The notes under the pieces are model-generated. The model had not been told where the DNA came from. It ran no database searches and worked only from the letters and a program-made list of their open reading frames with translations. Of a stretch of 25,035 bases of DNA, positions 6,186 through 13,363 are shown piece after piece. Position 1 is the stretch's first letter. Every line of letters begins with the position of its first letter. The stretch is taken from positions 1-25,035 of the IMG/VR virus record IMGVR_UViG_3300025889_000886. The stretch is one strand, 5' to 3'. This stretch comes from a virus. A program made the position numbers and the translations under genes.

Positions 6186-7036
6186 TTCAAGCACCTCAGG
6201 ATGATTGTGTTTTCGTTGAGTCGGCCGTTGAGTTTACCCGGCTTCGTTTTGATAGTATCCAACAGCTTACGAAGGTCAGGCTTTGAACCAGTCAGACAGG
6301 CCTGAGTAATCTTTTCAATCGCTGGACCACGGAGCCGTTTCTTAGCTGACTCCTCTTTGTCAAAGCCTTTGATCGTGCTGCCTTTAATTTCAAGACCTTC
6401 ACGACGTTCACTGACATATTTGCCAATCGTATTGTACTTTGTATTGAAGATCCAGACTTCTCGAGCACCAACAATATTGACAGGATCAACAGAGACAAGC
6501 TTAAGCTCTGACGCGTCTTTTTGATAGTTGACCTTGGATACAATCTTTTCTTTAGAACGAGTACGCTTCCGCTTAATGATGCGTCGGCGTTTCTTGTTCT
6601 TCATCCAGATTTCACAATCAGCAATCAGACCATTGATAAAGTTCTGAGCACGCTTGATGTCCGCTTTCGAATAGCAGCTATAAGCTTCTGCAAGATCATC
6701 ATCCGTAGCAATGGCGTTAACCTCAGCTTGCAACGGCAGATAATAATCATGAATGACTTTTACCTGAGGACGACCAATGACATTCAGATTAAAATAATCG
6801 TAAAAACTGAAATCAACATCACCATCCCAAATTGCATCAACCTTTTCTTCAAAGATTGCAATATGCGCATTAGCAGCGTCAACAGTTCGTTGATAAGGAG
6901 TCCTCTTGTCGAGCTTCTCTGCTTTGATAGGAGGAGCCTTAGGAGCAGAAGTTTCCCAGCTTTTCGGAAATTCTTTGGGAGCTTCTCCAGCTTTACGGCG
7001 AAGAAACTTAGGAAGATTAGGCATTGACGAGATCAT
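6182..7036 (-). CDS. Conserved T4-like phage protein of unknown function (284 aa)
   Basis: The N-terminus (about residues 1-50) is Pro- and Lys-rich and looks disordered. Residues 50-150 are helical and acidic with many aromatic residues. A very basic segment KNKKRRRIIKRKRTRSKEK (about 147-165) follows. The C-terminal 100 residues contain VDPVNIVGAREVWIFNTKY and NGRLNENTIILR, a pattern I recall from other marine T4-like phages. The basic cluster suggests nucleic-acid or capsid contact. The ATG overlaps the stop of a 26-codon gene (TAATG). The function is unknown. Confidence 0.8.
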   Translation of the reverse strand: MISSMPNLPKFLRRKAGEAPKEFPKSWETSAPKAPPIKAEKLDKRTPYQRTVDAANAHIAIFEEKVDAIWDGDVDFSFYDYFNLNVIGRPQVKVIHDYYLPLQAEVNAIATDDDLAEAYSCYSKADIKRAQNFINGLIADCEIWMKNKKRRRIIKRKRTRSKEKIVSKVNYQKDASELKLVSVDPVNIVGAREVWIFNTKYNTIGKYVSERREGLEIKGSTIKGFDKEESAKKRLRGPAIEKITQACLTGSKPDLRKLLDTIKTKPGKLNGRLNENTIILRCLK

Positions 7037-7116
7037 TAAGAGAAAACTCCAAAGTAGAGATAAACGACGCTAAAGAAAAGATATAACGCTACTGACTCTT
7101 TGAGAAAACTTTTCAT
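7036..7116 (-). CDS. Tiny membrane peptide (26 aa)
   Basis: A 26-codon ORF starts at ATG 7116 with AAAGGAAC nine bases upstream and ends in a TAA that overlaps the ATG of the next gene (TAATG). It is the first ORF after promoter copy 2. The peptide opens MKSFLKESVALYLF and is hydrophobic from about residue 9 to the end, enough for one short membrane helix. It may be a real membrane peptide or a leader that couples translation of the 284-residue gene. Confidence 0.55.
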   Translation of the reverse strand: MKSFLKESVALYLFFSVVYLYFGVFS

Positions 7117-7147
7117 TTTGATTTGTTCCTTTCGAATTGTTAATATA

Positions 7148-7176
7148 ATTCTACCAGGAAAAGGATATTTCGTCAA
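7148..7176 (-). promoter_or_regulatory. Sigma70-type promoter, TTGACG-17-TAGAAT (copy 2)
   Basis: TTGACG (7176-7171) and TAGAAT (7153-7148) on the minus strand are spaced by 17 bases. The surrounding sequence, about 7127-7195, is almost identical to copy 1 at 676-704, including the TTAACAATT downstream and the TTTTTTTGTGAAAAAAC run upstream. It drives the operon from the tiny membrane peptide onwards. Confidence 0.85.
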
Positions 7177-7188
7177 TAGTTTTTTCAC

Positions 7189-7245
7189 AAAAAAATAGCT
7201 AACGAAAACAGGCACTTAGAGCTAAGGCCTTGAAATCGTTAGCTA
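7189..7245 (-). terminator. Intrinsic terminator before promoter copy 2
   Basis: A perfect 10-bp inverted repeat, TAGCTAACGA/TCGTTAGCTA (7245-7236 with 7205-7196), encloses a second hairpin (AGGC-CTTA/TAAG-GCCT around a GCTC loop) and is followed by seven T residues (7195-7189) on the minus strand. It closes the upstream dNMP-kinase operon. Confidence 0.8.
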
Positions 7246-7288
7246 AAAACATTATAGTGTAAAATCAATAGGTTATATCTAAGTGCCT
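7189..7288. repeat. GGCACTTA hairpin repeat cluster 2 (inverted pair)
   Basis: One unit lies at 7249-7288 in minus orientation. Its GAGGCACTTAG start encodes the last residues and the TAG stop of the gene at 7279-7584, and it ends CACTATAATG. A second CAGGCACTTA (7209-7218) is in plus orientation inside the terminator hairpin. The unit at 7249-7288 also shows TATAAT 17 bases after GATATA, so a weak promoter there cannot be excluded. Confidence 0.65.
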
Positions 7289-7584
7289 CTCTCAGCATCA
7301 AAAATCAGGAAATCGCCATTTTCGTCAATTTTCTGATCCTCGTAAGGAACAGCAATTCGACGATACAGTTCCATCTTGGCACATTCCAAAGCACCGATCA
7401 TTTCCTGTATTTGACTGTATGCCATATTATCAGACAAATCTGGATGCAAACCAAGAAAATTTCTTACAAGTGTACAGACAATATAATTCATCTCTGCACC
7501 ATTTCTTGGAGTAAAGTGATTAAGACCATAATCATGAAAATGCTGATCTATTTTTCTACGAAATTCATCACGAATGTACGGCAA
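7279..7584 (-). CDS. Conserved phage protein, probably DUF6899 (101 aa), TTG start
   Basis: The frame extends to 7623 and has an ATG at 7599, but GAGGAG lies seven bases before TTG 7584. Starting there gives MPYIRDEFRRKID, the usual opening of this family as I remember it. Other family features are GAEMNYIVCTLVRNFLG, GALECAKMELYRR and PYEDQKIDENGD near the end. It is soluble and helical. The function is unknown, though the family is common in T4-like phages. The start overlaps the deoxyribosyltransferase-like gene by 17 bases. The last codons are part of a GGCACTTA repeat. Confidence 0.72.
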   Translation of the reverse strand: MPYIRDEFRRKIDQHFHDYGLNHFTPRNGAEMNYIVCTLVRNFLGLHPDLSDNMAYSQIQEMIGALECAKMELYRRIAVPYEDQKIDENGDFLIFDAERGT

Positions 7585-8011
7585 TTTTTTTCTCCTCATA
7601 ATAATATACTTCTGCGTATTCAAGACCCAGTTTCAAATCGTGTGTTTCAACCCACCTAAAATTCTTATAGTGAGTAAAAGCAGCATCTGAAACATGATCG
7701 GCTTTCGTGCTTCGGCCAACACCAATTCCAAAACACGGTTTATCGAAACCATAAGCCATTCCGAGTTCTACGAGAGCACCTCGTTGCTCATCAGCGGGTT
7801 CCGAATAGATAACGAAAAAATCGCAATCATAAACATCCTTAAGACAGATTTCCCATAGACGTGGTTTATCGTTAAGAACAATTGGATGATCTTTACCCAT
7901 TTCCATCCATCGTCCATTGATATTGAAACCCCACACATCGCGTGCTTTGAGAATTTTAGGAGCATGCCAGACTTTACTAGCTACATAAATTTTAGGCTTA
8001 GCAGATTTCAT
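7568..8011 (-). CDS. Nucleoside 2-deoxyribosyltransferase-like protein (147 aa)
   Basis: Starting at ATG 8011 (GGAG six bases upstream), the protein opens with the strand PKIYVAS, has DVYDCDFFVIY (about residues 59-69) and then ADEQRGALVELGMAYGF with Glu82, the layout of the nucleoside 2-deoxyribosyltransferase fold with its catalytic Glu. Such enzymes swap or remove bases on deoxynucleosides; related proteins hydrolyse deoxynucleoside monophosphates. It overlaps the dNMP kinase gene by 14 bases, which supports a role in deoxynucleotide salvage or in handling a modified nucleotide. The substrate cannot be told. The longer frame to 8125 lies inside the kinase gene. Confidence 0.72.
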   Translation of the reverse strand: MKSAKPKIYVASKVWHAPKILKARDVWGFNINGRWMEMGKDHPIVLNDKPRLWEICLKDVYDCDFFVIYSEPADEQRGALVELGMAYGFDKPCFGIGVGRSTKADHVSDAAFTHYKNFRWVETHDLKLGLEYAEVYYYEEKKIAVHS

Positions 8012-8609
8012 AATATGCTCCATTGATATTCTCATGAAATCCATAAAGATCTTCTTTTGTATTGATGATCTGTCGATAACGATCAATTCCTTTGATTGCC
8101 CAATCCCATTCAGACTGATGAACATCTGTTGGTTCTTTTCGTGTAATGATCAGATCTTCTAACCATTTTGGTAACCCAGGTTCACGAACCCACCAAATAT
8201 GTCCACCGTTTTCGAGAATGGCTTCAATCTCATTTTGAAAACGAACATCTGTAATGACTGTTTTTTCATCATATTCACGTTGTTCGAATAGAGATTTCAC
8301 CCAGATATCGTCTCCGAAAACTCCACGCATAGCTTCTGTTCCGATTTTTTGTAACGCTAATCGAGGAGTCAAAATACCATCGTTTAGATCAGGAAATACA
8401 CCTGCCCAGTTTGGATCAGGTTGTTCTCTCCATTTTCTACTTTCAGGAGTATTTCCTTCAAGTGCTTCGCGATCCCAACCAAAGACAACAGATGCAACAT
8501 CTTTAACCGGTGATGCAAATGCACGTTGTTTAAAGTTGTAATTGTCTTTAAGATAATTTCCAGTAGTACCCTTGCCAGAACCGATAAGTCCGACCACTCC
8601 AATAATCAT
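7998..8609 (-). CDS. Deoxynucleoside monophosphate kinase, T4 gp1-like
   Basis: The 203-residue product opens MIIGVVGLIGSGKGTTG, a P-loop (residues 7-15) of the T4 gp1 type. It continues with FASPVKDVASVVFGWDRE (about residues 31-48), GTEAMRGVFGDDIWV and TVITDVRFQNEIEAI, all typical of phage dNMP kinases. It converts dNMPs to dNDPs for phage DNA synthesis. The ATG at 8609 has GGAG nearby and overlaps the stop of a 23-codon ORF as ATGA. The frame upstream to 8651 is not needed. The downstream partner is a deoxyribosyltransferase-like gene. Confidence 0.9.
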   Translation of the reverse strand: MIIGVVGLIGSGKGTTGNYLKDNYNFKQRAFASPVKDVASVVFGWDREALEGNTPESRKWREQPDPNWAGVFPDLNDGILTPRLALQKIGTEAMRGVFGDDIWVKSLFEQREYDEKTVITDVRFQNEIEAILENGGHIWWVREPGLPKWLEDLIITRKEPTDVHQSEWDWAIKGIDRYRQIINTKEDLYGFHENINGAYYEIC

Positions 8610-8677
8610 AATGCTACTCCAAAGATAACACCCATAGTTAGAAGAAAACAAATAATGAATATATTGATCGGTTTCAT
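8606..8677 (-). CDS. Tiny membrane peptide (23 aa)
   Basis: A 23-codon ORF lies exactly between the capsule-transferase-like gene (stop at 8682) and the kinase, and its TGA overlaps the kinase ATG (ATGA). The peptide opens MKPINIFIICFLL and is hydrophobic nearly throughout, forming one membrane helix. No clear Shine-Dalgarno sequence is visible, so it may depend on coupling. Exact packing between two genes is the main evidence that it is used. Confidence 0.45.
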   Translation of the reverse strand: MKPINIFIICFLLTMGVIFGVAL

Positions 8678-8681
8678 ATTA

Positions 8682-9683
8682 TCACAGAACTAAGGATGTC
8701 TTCAACTCTTTTTCTGGTGTTGAGTCAAAATGACGATGGACATAGTGATTGAAAAACTCTTCATAAAGATGAATTTTATTCCGCAATCCATAGGTTGCTC
8801 TTAAAGAACTATAGTTTGGTTCTACTTTAACTGCTACATCTTGATAGTCAGATCTACCAAAGGTGAAAATTGGCTTTCTATGAAGAATGGCTTCCAATCC
8901 GGTTCCGCTGTTGACTGTATAGAGTGCTTGACAGTGTTCAAGAAGAGTATGGATATTACTATCTTCAGTCCAGAAAGAATTTCCGTAACCAAAATTTTTG
9001 ACTATATTTTTCAGAGGAACCATAGCAGCGCGATTGATTGGATGTGCTTTGATAACTAAGTTTAAATTCCACAGTTTTGCAAAGTTCAAAACAGATTTCA
9101 GAGCATCTTCCACAGATACATCACTTTGATTAACAATATTCTGATCATGTGGTAGCTGACACGTGAAAAGAATAAACGGTTCGTTAATCGGAGGTAAAGC
9201 ACTATCCATAGGCTGTATAAATTTACTTTTTCTTTTCACAACAAATTCATTGATGTACTGATGAAAGTAATCTTCAGGAGAAACGGATTTATCAGACAGT
9301 GCAAAAGTATTATCTCCACCCCAACCAGATATATCTATAGAAAACAGATGAGGAAATACTGTTTGCATGTAATATCTAACAGAACTATGAATTTTACTCC
9401 AAGTTCCATAAAAAGATTTTGCACTATGATGAGGAACGTATGTATGATCAGCATTATAGTATGGAATGATATCCTTTGTAATTTGCCAAAGAGGAAGTGT
9501 CACAACGAGAACACGATCTCCTCGATCTTCGTGAAACTTCTTTAGCTTAATAACAAAGTTCTGCCAATGAATACGAATAGGATGATTTGGTGGACCCATT
9601 CTTTCAACAGGCGGAATTGGATTGCCATCATTTTTAAAACTCACATCAAGACGTGGTGCAAGTATTAGAATTTTCTTAGACAT
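8682..9683 (-). CDS. Capsule-polysaccharide transferase-like protein (333 aa)
   Basis: Numbered from ATG 9683, the C-terminal half has LNLVIKAHPINR (about 207-218), TVNSGTGLEAILHRKPIF (256-273) and GRSDY (276-280), the layout of the KpsC/KpsS-type capsule synthesis family (GT-B-like). FSIDISGWGGD (114-124) fits as well. Family members add sugars, often Kdo, during capsule or lipid-linked glycan assembly, using nucleotide sugars in the cytoplasm. Here it may alter host surface glycans or decorate virions. The start overlaps the upstream glycosyltransferase by eight bases and has only a weak SD. Confidence 0.75.
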   Translation of the reverse strand: MSKKILILAPRLDVSFKNDGNPIPPVERMGPPNHPIRIHWQNFVIKLKKFHEDRGDRVLVVTLPLWQITKDIIPYYNADHTYVPHHSAKSFYGTWSKIHSSVRYYMQTVFPHLFSIDISGWGGDNTFALSDKSVSPEDYFHQYINEFVVKRKSKFIQPMDSALPPINEPFILFTCQLPHDQNIVNQSDVSVEDALKSVLNFAKLWNLNLVIKAHPINRAAMVPLKNIVKNFGYGNSFWTEDSNIHTLLEHCQALYTVNSGTGLEAILHRKPIFTFGRSDYQDVAVKVEPNYSSLRATYGLRNKIHLYEEFFNHYVHRHFDSTPEKELKTSLVL

Positions 9684-10449
9684 TGAATGGATCCACTTCT
9701 TCAAATGATTTCATGTAAAAATCTCTTAGACTAATATAGTCTTTGTTTGTGTATTTACGATCGCCTTTACCGGTCCAGATTTTCGAACCTTCTTTGAAAT
9801 CCCAGTCCATAAATCCAGGTGTGTTGAGATTTAGAATTGGCGTATGCTTCTTGTAACTATTCCAATAAACGGCCGTCCGGTAGAGAACACGTTGATCGAA
9901 AAACCATGCTCTTTTTTCTGGAGAATTTAACATAGAATCTCTAAGGTCATTAGCAAAGCATTTTCCCATATTTCCAGAAAGATAAACAACACCGGCTGCG
10001 ATAGTACTTTCTTCTACCATTCCAGGGAATGGTTCTCGAATAAACAATCCAATGTCTTCTTGAAATTCTTTTAAATCAATATGACTGTTTATGATACAGT
10101 CAATGTCGACAATAAGTACATCTTCGATACCATATCCCATGATATCCGCAGCATATTTAAATCGTGCGCACGCGTATACAGTTCTCAATGGATCACCAGT
10201 AAGACTCTCTACATTATCCAACGACCACGAAAAAGAAGCTGTAGCGTCATGATCCATTGCTCGTGCTTTATCTCTGAAAAAAGCAGCTTGTCCGAAGAAA
10301 TACGGCTCCGGGTTTACTACATGCACATGAATATTATTAAAATTGGCAACACAAGAATAGATCAAAGCAGGAGCATGCTCATCGAAATATTTCTGATCAC
10401 ATGCAGCCAACAGTGTCTGTTTTTCTGGTTCGTTTATAAGACTAAACAT
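9676..10449 (-). CDS. GT-A-type glycosyltransferase-like protein (257 aa)
   Basis: The sequence has the layout of a nucleotide-sugar GT-A enzyme: an N-terminal SCVANFNNIHVHVVNPEP strand pair, then ARFKYAADIM and EDVLIVDIDCII with the DID metal-binding motif (Asp115, Asp117). Further on are FIREPFPGMVEESTIAAGVVYLSG, the usual acceptor-loop region, and a C-terminal NLNTPGFMDWDF. It has no membrane segment and acts in the cytoplasm. Donor and acceptor are unknown. It overlaps the metallopeptidase-like gene by eight bases and the capsule-transferase-like gene by eight bases, so the three form one unit. Confidence 0.7.
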   Translation of the reverse strand: MFSLINEPEKQTLLAACDQKYFDEHAPALIYSCVANFNNIHVHVVNPEPYFFGQAAFFRDKARAMDHDATASFSWSLDNVESLTGDPLRTVYACARFKYAADIMGYGIEDVLIVDIDCIINSHIDLKEFQEDIGLFIREPFPGMVEESTIAAGVVYLSGNMGKCFANDLRDSMLNSPEKRAWFFDQRVLYRTAVYWNSYKKHTPILNLNTPGFMDWDFKEGSKIWTGKGDRKYTNKDYISLRDFYMKSFEEVDPFNV

Positions 10450-11053
10450 TTGCTAATTGTCTGAACTTTTCGTAAAGAGGTTTTGGAAGGCGCCGGTGTG
10501 ATTTCTGAATTTTATCTTTAACAAGAGGAAAAAGAGAAGAGCTTCTGCTGCTAAAATAATGCCAACCTCTATGTCTTCTCATAAATTCATATGAATAAAG
10601 ATATATGTTTACACTTTTAGCATAAGTTTTCAGATTAATTGGCAATCCATATTGTTTGATTTTTCTAACAGTTCGTAACTCACAATCAAGCTCAAGCTCT
10701 TGTATTGTTCTAATCATATTATCAATTTGTTTCTGAGTCAACTCCTTTTCGTAAGCCACCCAATCTTCAAAATCTTCAAGTGCTTCATCAGCTTCTTCCC
10801 AAATAGTCTTTCCTTCGAGAAATTGATCCATATGACAACTTTCATGAGCAAGAACACCCAACCATTGTGATCTTGGTTTTTTAGTTGCTACTGCTAATAT
10901 AGCGTTGGTTTTATCTTCACTTTCTTGGAAATATCCTGAGCAAGCACCACCATGAATCTTAAGAAATTCTTTATCAGCCATTATAAATTTAATGTTATTC
11001 TCTTTACATTCTTTCCGAACAGCATCAATGAATTTCTCAATAGCTTTTGTCAT
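10442..11053 (-). CDS. Putative zinc metallopeptidase (203 aa)
   Basis: VLAHESCHMDQFLEG contains an HExxH zincin motif (His70, Glu71, His74). It lies in a predicted helix after a strand (NAILAVATKKP), as in zinc-dependent peptidases. A possible third ligand lies in the acidic helices that follow (residues 84-130), for example in LELDCELRTVRK. The C-terminal part is basic and aromatic. GAGGAG precedes the ATG by eight bases. There is no signal peptide, so it would act inside the cell. A phage peptidase set among glycosyltransferases could process a virion or host protein. The target is unknown, and a non-catalytic fold is possible. Confidence 0.65.
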   Translation of the reverse strand: MTKAIEKFIDAVRKECKENNIKFIMADKEFLKIHGGACSGYFQESEDKTNAILAVATKKPRSQWLGVLAHESCHMDQFLEGKTIWEEADEALEDFEDWVAYEKELTQKQIDNMIRTIQELELDCELRTVRKIKQYGLPINLKTYAKSVNIYLYSYEFMRRHRGWHYFSSRSSSLFPLVKDKIQKSHRRLPKPLYEKFRQLANV

Positions 11054-11056
11054 ATG

Positions 11057-11857
11057 TTATTCTCCTCGAGTGACATCAAAGCCATTTGCAGCCGTGTAAT
11101 CTTTCTGACTGCGCTTTTGATAATTCACAAATGTTTCTGGAATATAATCTTCTGGATTCATTCTTCCAGCAAGAATAGCTTCTTGATAGTAATCATCAAA
11201 GAGTTTTACCACATCATCACGCCGGTGCTCACGAATGGGGCCATCATACCAGTGTTCTTGGTTGTTTTGCTCTAAACGAAATAATGCATATTTCAAATGG
11301 GGCTGTGTGCTCATGTCTGTGTAGTGAAGAATTTTAATCTCATCAAGTGGATCATTTTCTCCATCATAGTTATTCCAACGGCGATCAAACTGTTGAATTA
11401 GCTGAGGTCTGCCTGCGAAATAACTGCAGTATCGTGAATGTGATTCTGCGATATTGCGCATACGTGCTACAGGCATGAGATGATCACGAGCTCGTTCACA
11501 ATTCCATTTGGATACACAGAAACGCCATCCGCCTTTAGATTGCAGAACAGCATTTTCTTCCCATGGGGCATTCCAGAGTTCGGCGAGATCGGCTTGGATA
11601 ATCATATCGCTATCCATGTAAATAGCCTGACCTTCAAAGCCACAATACTCTGGAATGCCCCAACGAAATCCACTGAATGGAGTTGACCATTGAGAACTAT
11701 TCCAACCAGACCAATATCCATCCTCTGAAATTTTCATCCAGACAATATCAATAGGTAAAGACGATTTGGTTCGAGCTGTATACTCAAGAACCATTTGAGA
11801 CTCGGCATCTTCTCCATTTGGTGCACAGCCGACAAAGAGTTTAATCGTATCTGTCAT
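11057..11857 (-). CDS. GT8-like glycosyltransferase (266 aa)
   Basis: The N-terminal IKLFVGCAPNGEDAESQMVLEYTARTK and the AIYMDSDMIIQADLAELWN segment with the DSD metal site (Asp82, Asp84) are typical of GT8-like enzymes of the lipopolysaccharide galactosyl/glucosyl type. ILHYTDMSTQPH (about residues 174-185) matches the usual late His motif. It would transfer a hexose from a UDP-sugar in the cytoplasm; the acceptor may be LPS core or a phage protein. GGAG lies ten bases before the ATG. The gene overlaps its upstream neighbour by 17 bases, and the peptidase gene follows within four bases. Confidence 0.75.
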   Translation of the reverse strand: MTDTIKLFVGCAPNGEDAESQMVLEYTARTKSSLPIDIVWMKISEDGYWSGWNSSQWSTPFSGFRWGIPEYCGFEGQAIYMDSDMIIQADLAELWNAPWEENAVLQSKGGWRFCVSKWNCERARDHLMPVARMRNIAESHSRYCSYFAGRPQLIQQFDRRWNNYDGENDPLDEIKILHYTDMSTQPHLKYALFRLEQNNQEHWYDGPIREHRRDDVVKLFDDYYQEAILAGRMNPEDYIPETFVNYQKRSQKDYTAANGFDVTRGE

Positions 11858-12116
11858 TCAATATAGTCTCCACTTTATCTATTTCAAGAAAGACAAAACC
11901 GTCACTAAGACCAGACACAACATAATAACAGTCTGTCAGATATTTATCCTGAAAATAGTCTGACTTCTTAGACAGATACTTAATTTTTTTCTTATCAATC
12001 GGCCGTTTGGATCTAACTGACTCTATTCTCTCAATAACGCCCGTATGTTCATTATCTTCAAGAGTAAATTTAATCTTTGTGCCGGGTTCGATAACATCAC
12101 TAAAGCTCAAACCCAT
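11841..12116 (-). CDS. Hypothetical protein (91 aa)
   Basis: The ATG at 12116 follows GGAGGTAGAGG and overlaps the upstream gene by ten bases. The product is short and beta-rich in its first 30 residues (DVIEPGTKIKFTLEDNEHTG, reading like a small barrel). It has a lysine cluster (about 36-51) and a final strand VSGLSDGFVFLEIDKVE. I recognise no family. It is co-transcribed with the GT8-like gene. Confidence 0.65.
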   Translation of the reverse strand: MGLSFSDVIEPGTKIKFTLEDNEHTGVIERIESVRSKRPIDKKKIKYLSKKSDYFQDKYLTDCYYVVSGLSDGFVFLEIDKVETILNDRYD

Positions 12117-12442
12117 CCTCTACCTCCTATCAGTTCTGATTTATATGTATGATTATCCTCGTAATAGTAAAAGGTTTCAGTAATAAAGTCAAGGCATTCC
12201 TGAAGTGTGGAGAATTCTCCTTCACAAGAATATGAGTCATTCGAAGATCCATCATCTCCAAAATAAGGCGTAAGACGACAGACGGACCATGGAGTATCAC
12301 GATATTTTTCTTTTAAATATTCAGGAGGAGAATAACGAATGTCAATATAATCTCCGTCTTCTCCCTGATAGATCATAGCAAAAATGCCATTGGGATAATC
12401 TGGAAGTTCATATTCTCTACCGTTGTGAGTAATACACTGCAT
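12107..12442 (-). CDS. Hypothetical acidic protein (111 aa)
   Basis: GGAG lies seven bases before the ATG at 12442, and the promoter-like segment 12483-12511 lies just upstream. The 111-residue product is acidic and rich in Tyr and Asp, with an N-terminal beta-hairpin (MQCITHNGREYELPDYP) and a central IYQGEDGDYIDIRY. I recognise no family. It overlaps the 91-residue gene by ten bases. Confidence 0.65.
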   Translation of the reverse strand: MQCITHNGREYELPDYPNGIFAMIYQGEDGDYIDIRYSPPEYLKEKYRDTPWSVCRLTPYFGDDGSSNDSYSCEGEFSTLQECLDFITETFYYYEDNHTYKSELIGGRGWV

Positions 12443-12482
12443 TGACGCACTCCACCATAAGTCTATTCATAGTATACACAGC

Positions 12483-12511
12483 ATTATATGACGAATAGGA
12501 TATTTCATTAG
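12483..12511 (-). promoter_or_regulatory. Variant promoter sharing the AAATATCC spacer
   Basis: On the minus strand TATAAT (12488-12483) follows a 17-base spacer and a weak -35, CTAATG (12511-12506). The spacer opens with AAATATCCT, as in the three TTGACG promoters. The -35 overlaps the stop codon of the gene at 12508-12921. It probably drives the gene at 12107-12442 and those after it. Confidence 0.5.
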
Positions 12512-12921
12512 TGCTTCCAAGCTTCATAAGCCTGAGAAAAATCTTTATAAACAGCACGCCCAAGGACTTCACCAACGGCGGTGACATTCATTTCAGAAGA
12601 TCCACCAATATGCCAAATTTCTTTACGGTCACGATCTCCATCTGAAAGATCCTCTTTGTAATCATAGATCTCAGAAACGACCGTCATGTAGGACACGGCC
12701 CGCGAGGTCGCGTTTGAGAACCGCATTTGGATATTCCAAGAATTTGTGATCTTGTCGCAGGGTTCATCTGGTTGACCAAATAATTCCACAAGTTCGTTGT
12801 AGGTTGCTAAAACATATCCCTGCAAGCAACAGTCCTGCTTATTAGCGTTGTAGTATGTTTCGAATGGAACACGAGAAACATGAGTTGTCTTTACGAACTG
12901 AACTTCTTTGAACATTTCCAT
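12508..12921 (-). CDS. Hypothetical protein (137 aa)
   Basis: GGAGG lies seven bases before the ATG, which follows the upstream stop by two bases. The segment YNELVELFGQPDEPCDKITNSWNIQMRF (about residues 41-68) resembles a recurring small phage protein family of unknown role in which a predicted helix precedes a beta-sheet. It is soluble, with no membrane segment. It shares a transcript with the 133-residue gene from promoter copy 3. Confidence 0.65.
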   Translation of the reverse strand: MEMFKEVQFVKTTHVSRVPFETYYNANKQDCCLQGYVLATYNELVELFGQPDEPCDKITNSWNIQMRFSNATSRAVSYMTVVSEIYDYKEDLSDGDRDRKEIWHIGGSSEMNVTAVGEVLGRAVYKDFSQAYEAWKH

Positions 12922-12923
12922 GA

Positions 12924-13325
12924 TTAGACCTCCAGTGCCGAAAGATAATCTTTCGACTCATCAGAAAAAAGTACACCTTGGTTGTAGAGAAAATGTTCGT
13001 AATCCTGAGTATGAGACTCACGGCTCTCAGGAGCCTCGGACTGATAAAGCCAGCGGATGGCCGTATCGCGGTCACCGGCACCAGCTTCAATAACATGTGC
13101 AATGCGTGCCTCAAAGGCTTCAACAGCCATGCGCTCATATTCGGCTTCTTCAGCCTGACGAGCAACCATTTGCTCAATGAGAAAATCCCAAATGGACTGC
13201 TTGTCGTCGTCGGACCCATTAAAGAAATCCCAAGCCAGCGAAGAATCCTGACGAGGACGATAACCTAAAGCATCCTTGTGAAGGTCAGAAAAAAGATCTT
13301 CGCTGAAGGTATATTCTTTTGCCAT
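12924..13325 (-). CDS. Conserved phage protein of unknown function (133 aa)
   Basis: The opening YTFSEDLFSDLHKDALGYRPR (about residues 5-25) recalls a small family common in phages, where the same place reads roughly 'SDLHKDAYGFRPR'. The remainder is helical and acidic with a conserved-looking WDFLIEQM. No function is established. It is the first gene after promoter copy 3, with GGAG upstream of its ATG, and probably an early product. Confidence 0.72.
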   Translation of the reverse strand: MAKEYTFSEDLFSDLHKDALGYRPRQDSSLAWDFFNGSDDDKQSIWDFLIEQMVARQAEEAEYERMAVEAFEARIAHVIEAGAGDRDTAIRWLYQSEAPESRESHTQDYEHFLYNQGVLFSDESKDYLSALEV

Positions 13326-13363
13326 TGATTTTATCTCCGTTTGCCTTTTCCAATCTTAGTACC

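Noticed and set aside
12842-13219. 125-codon minus-strand ORF
   Set aside because: It is an out-of-frame shadow of the two better-supported genes at 12508-12921 and 12924-13325.
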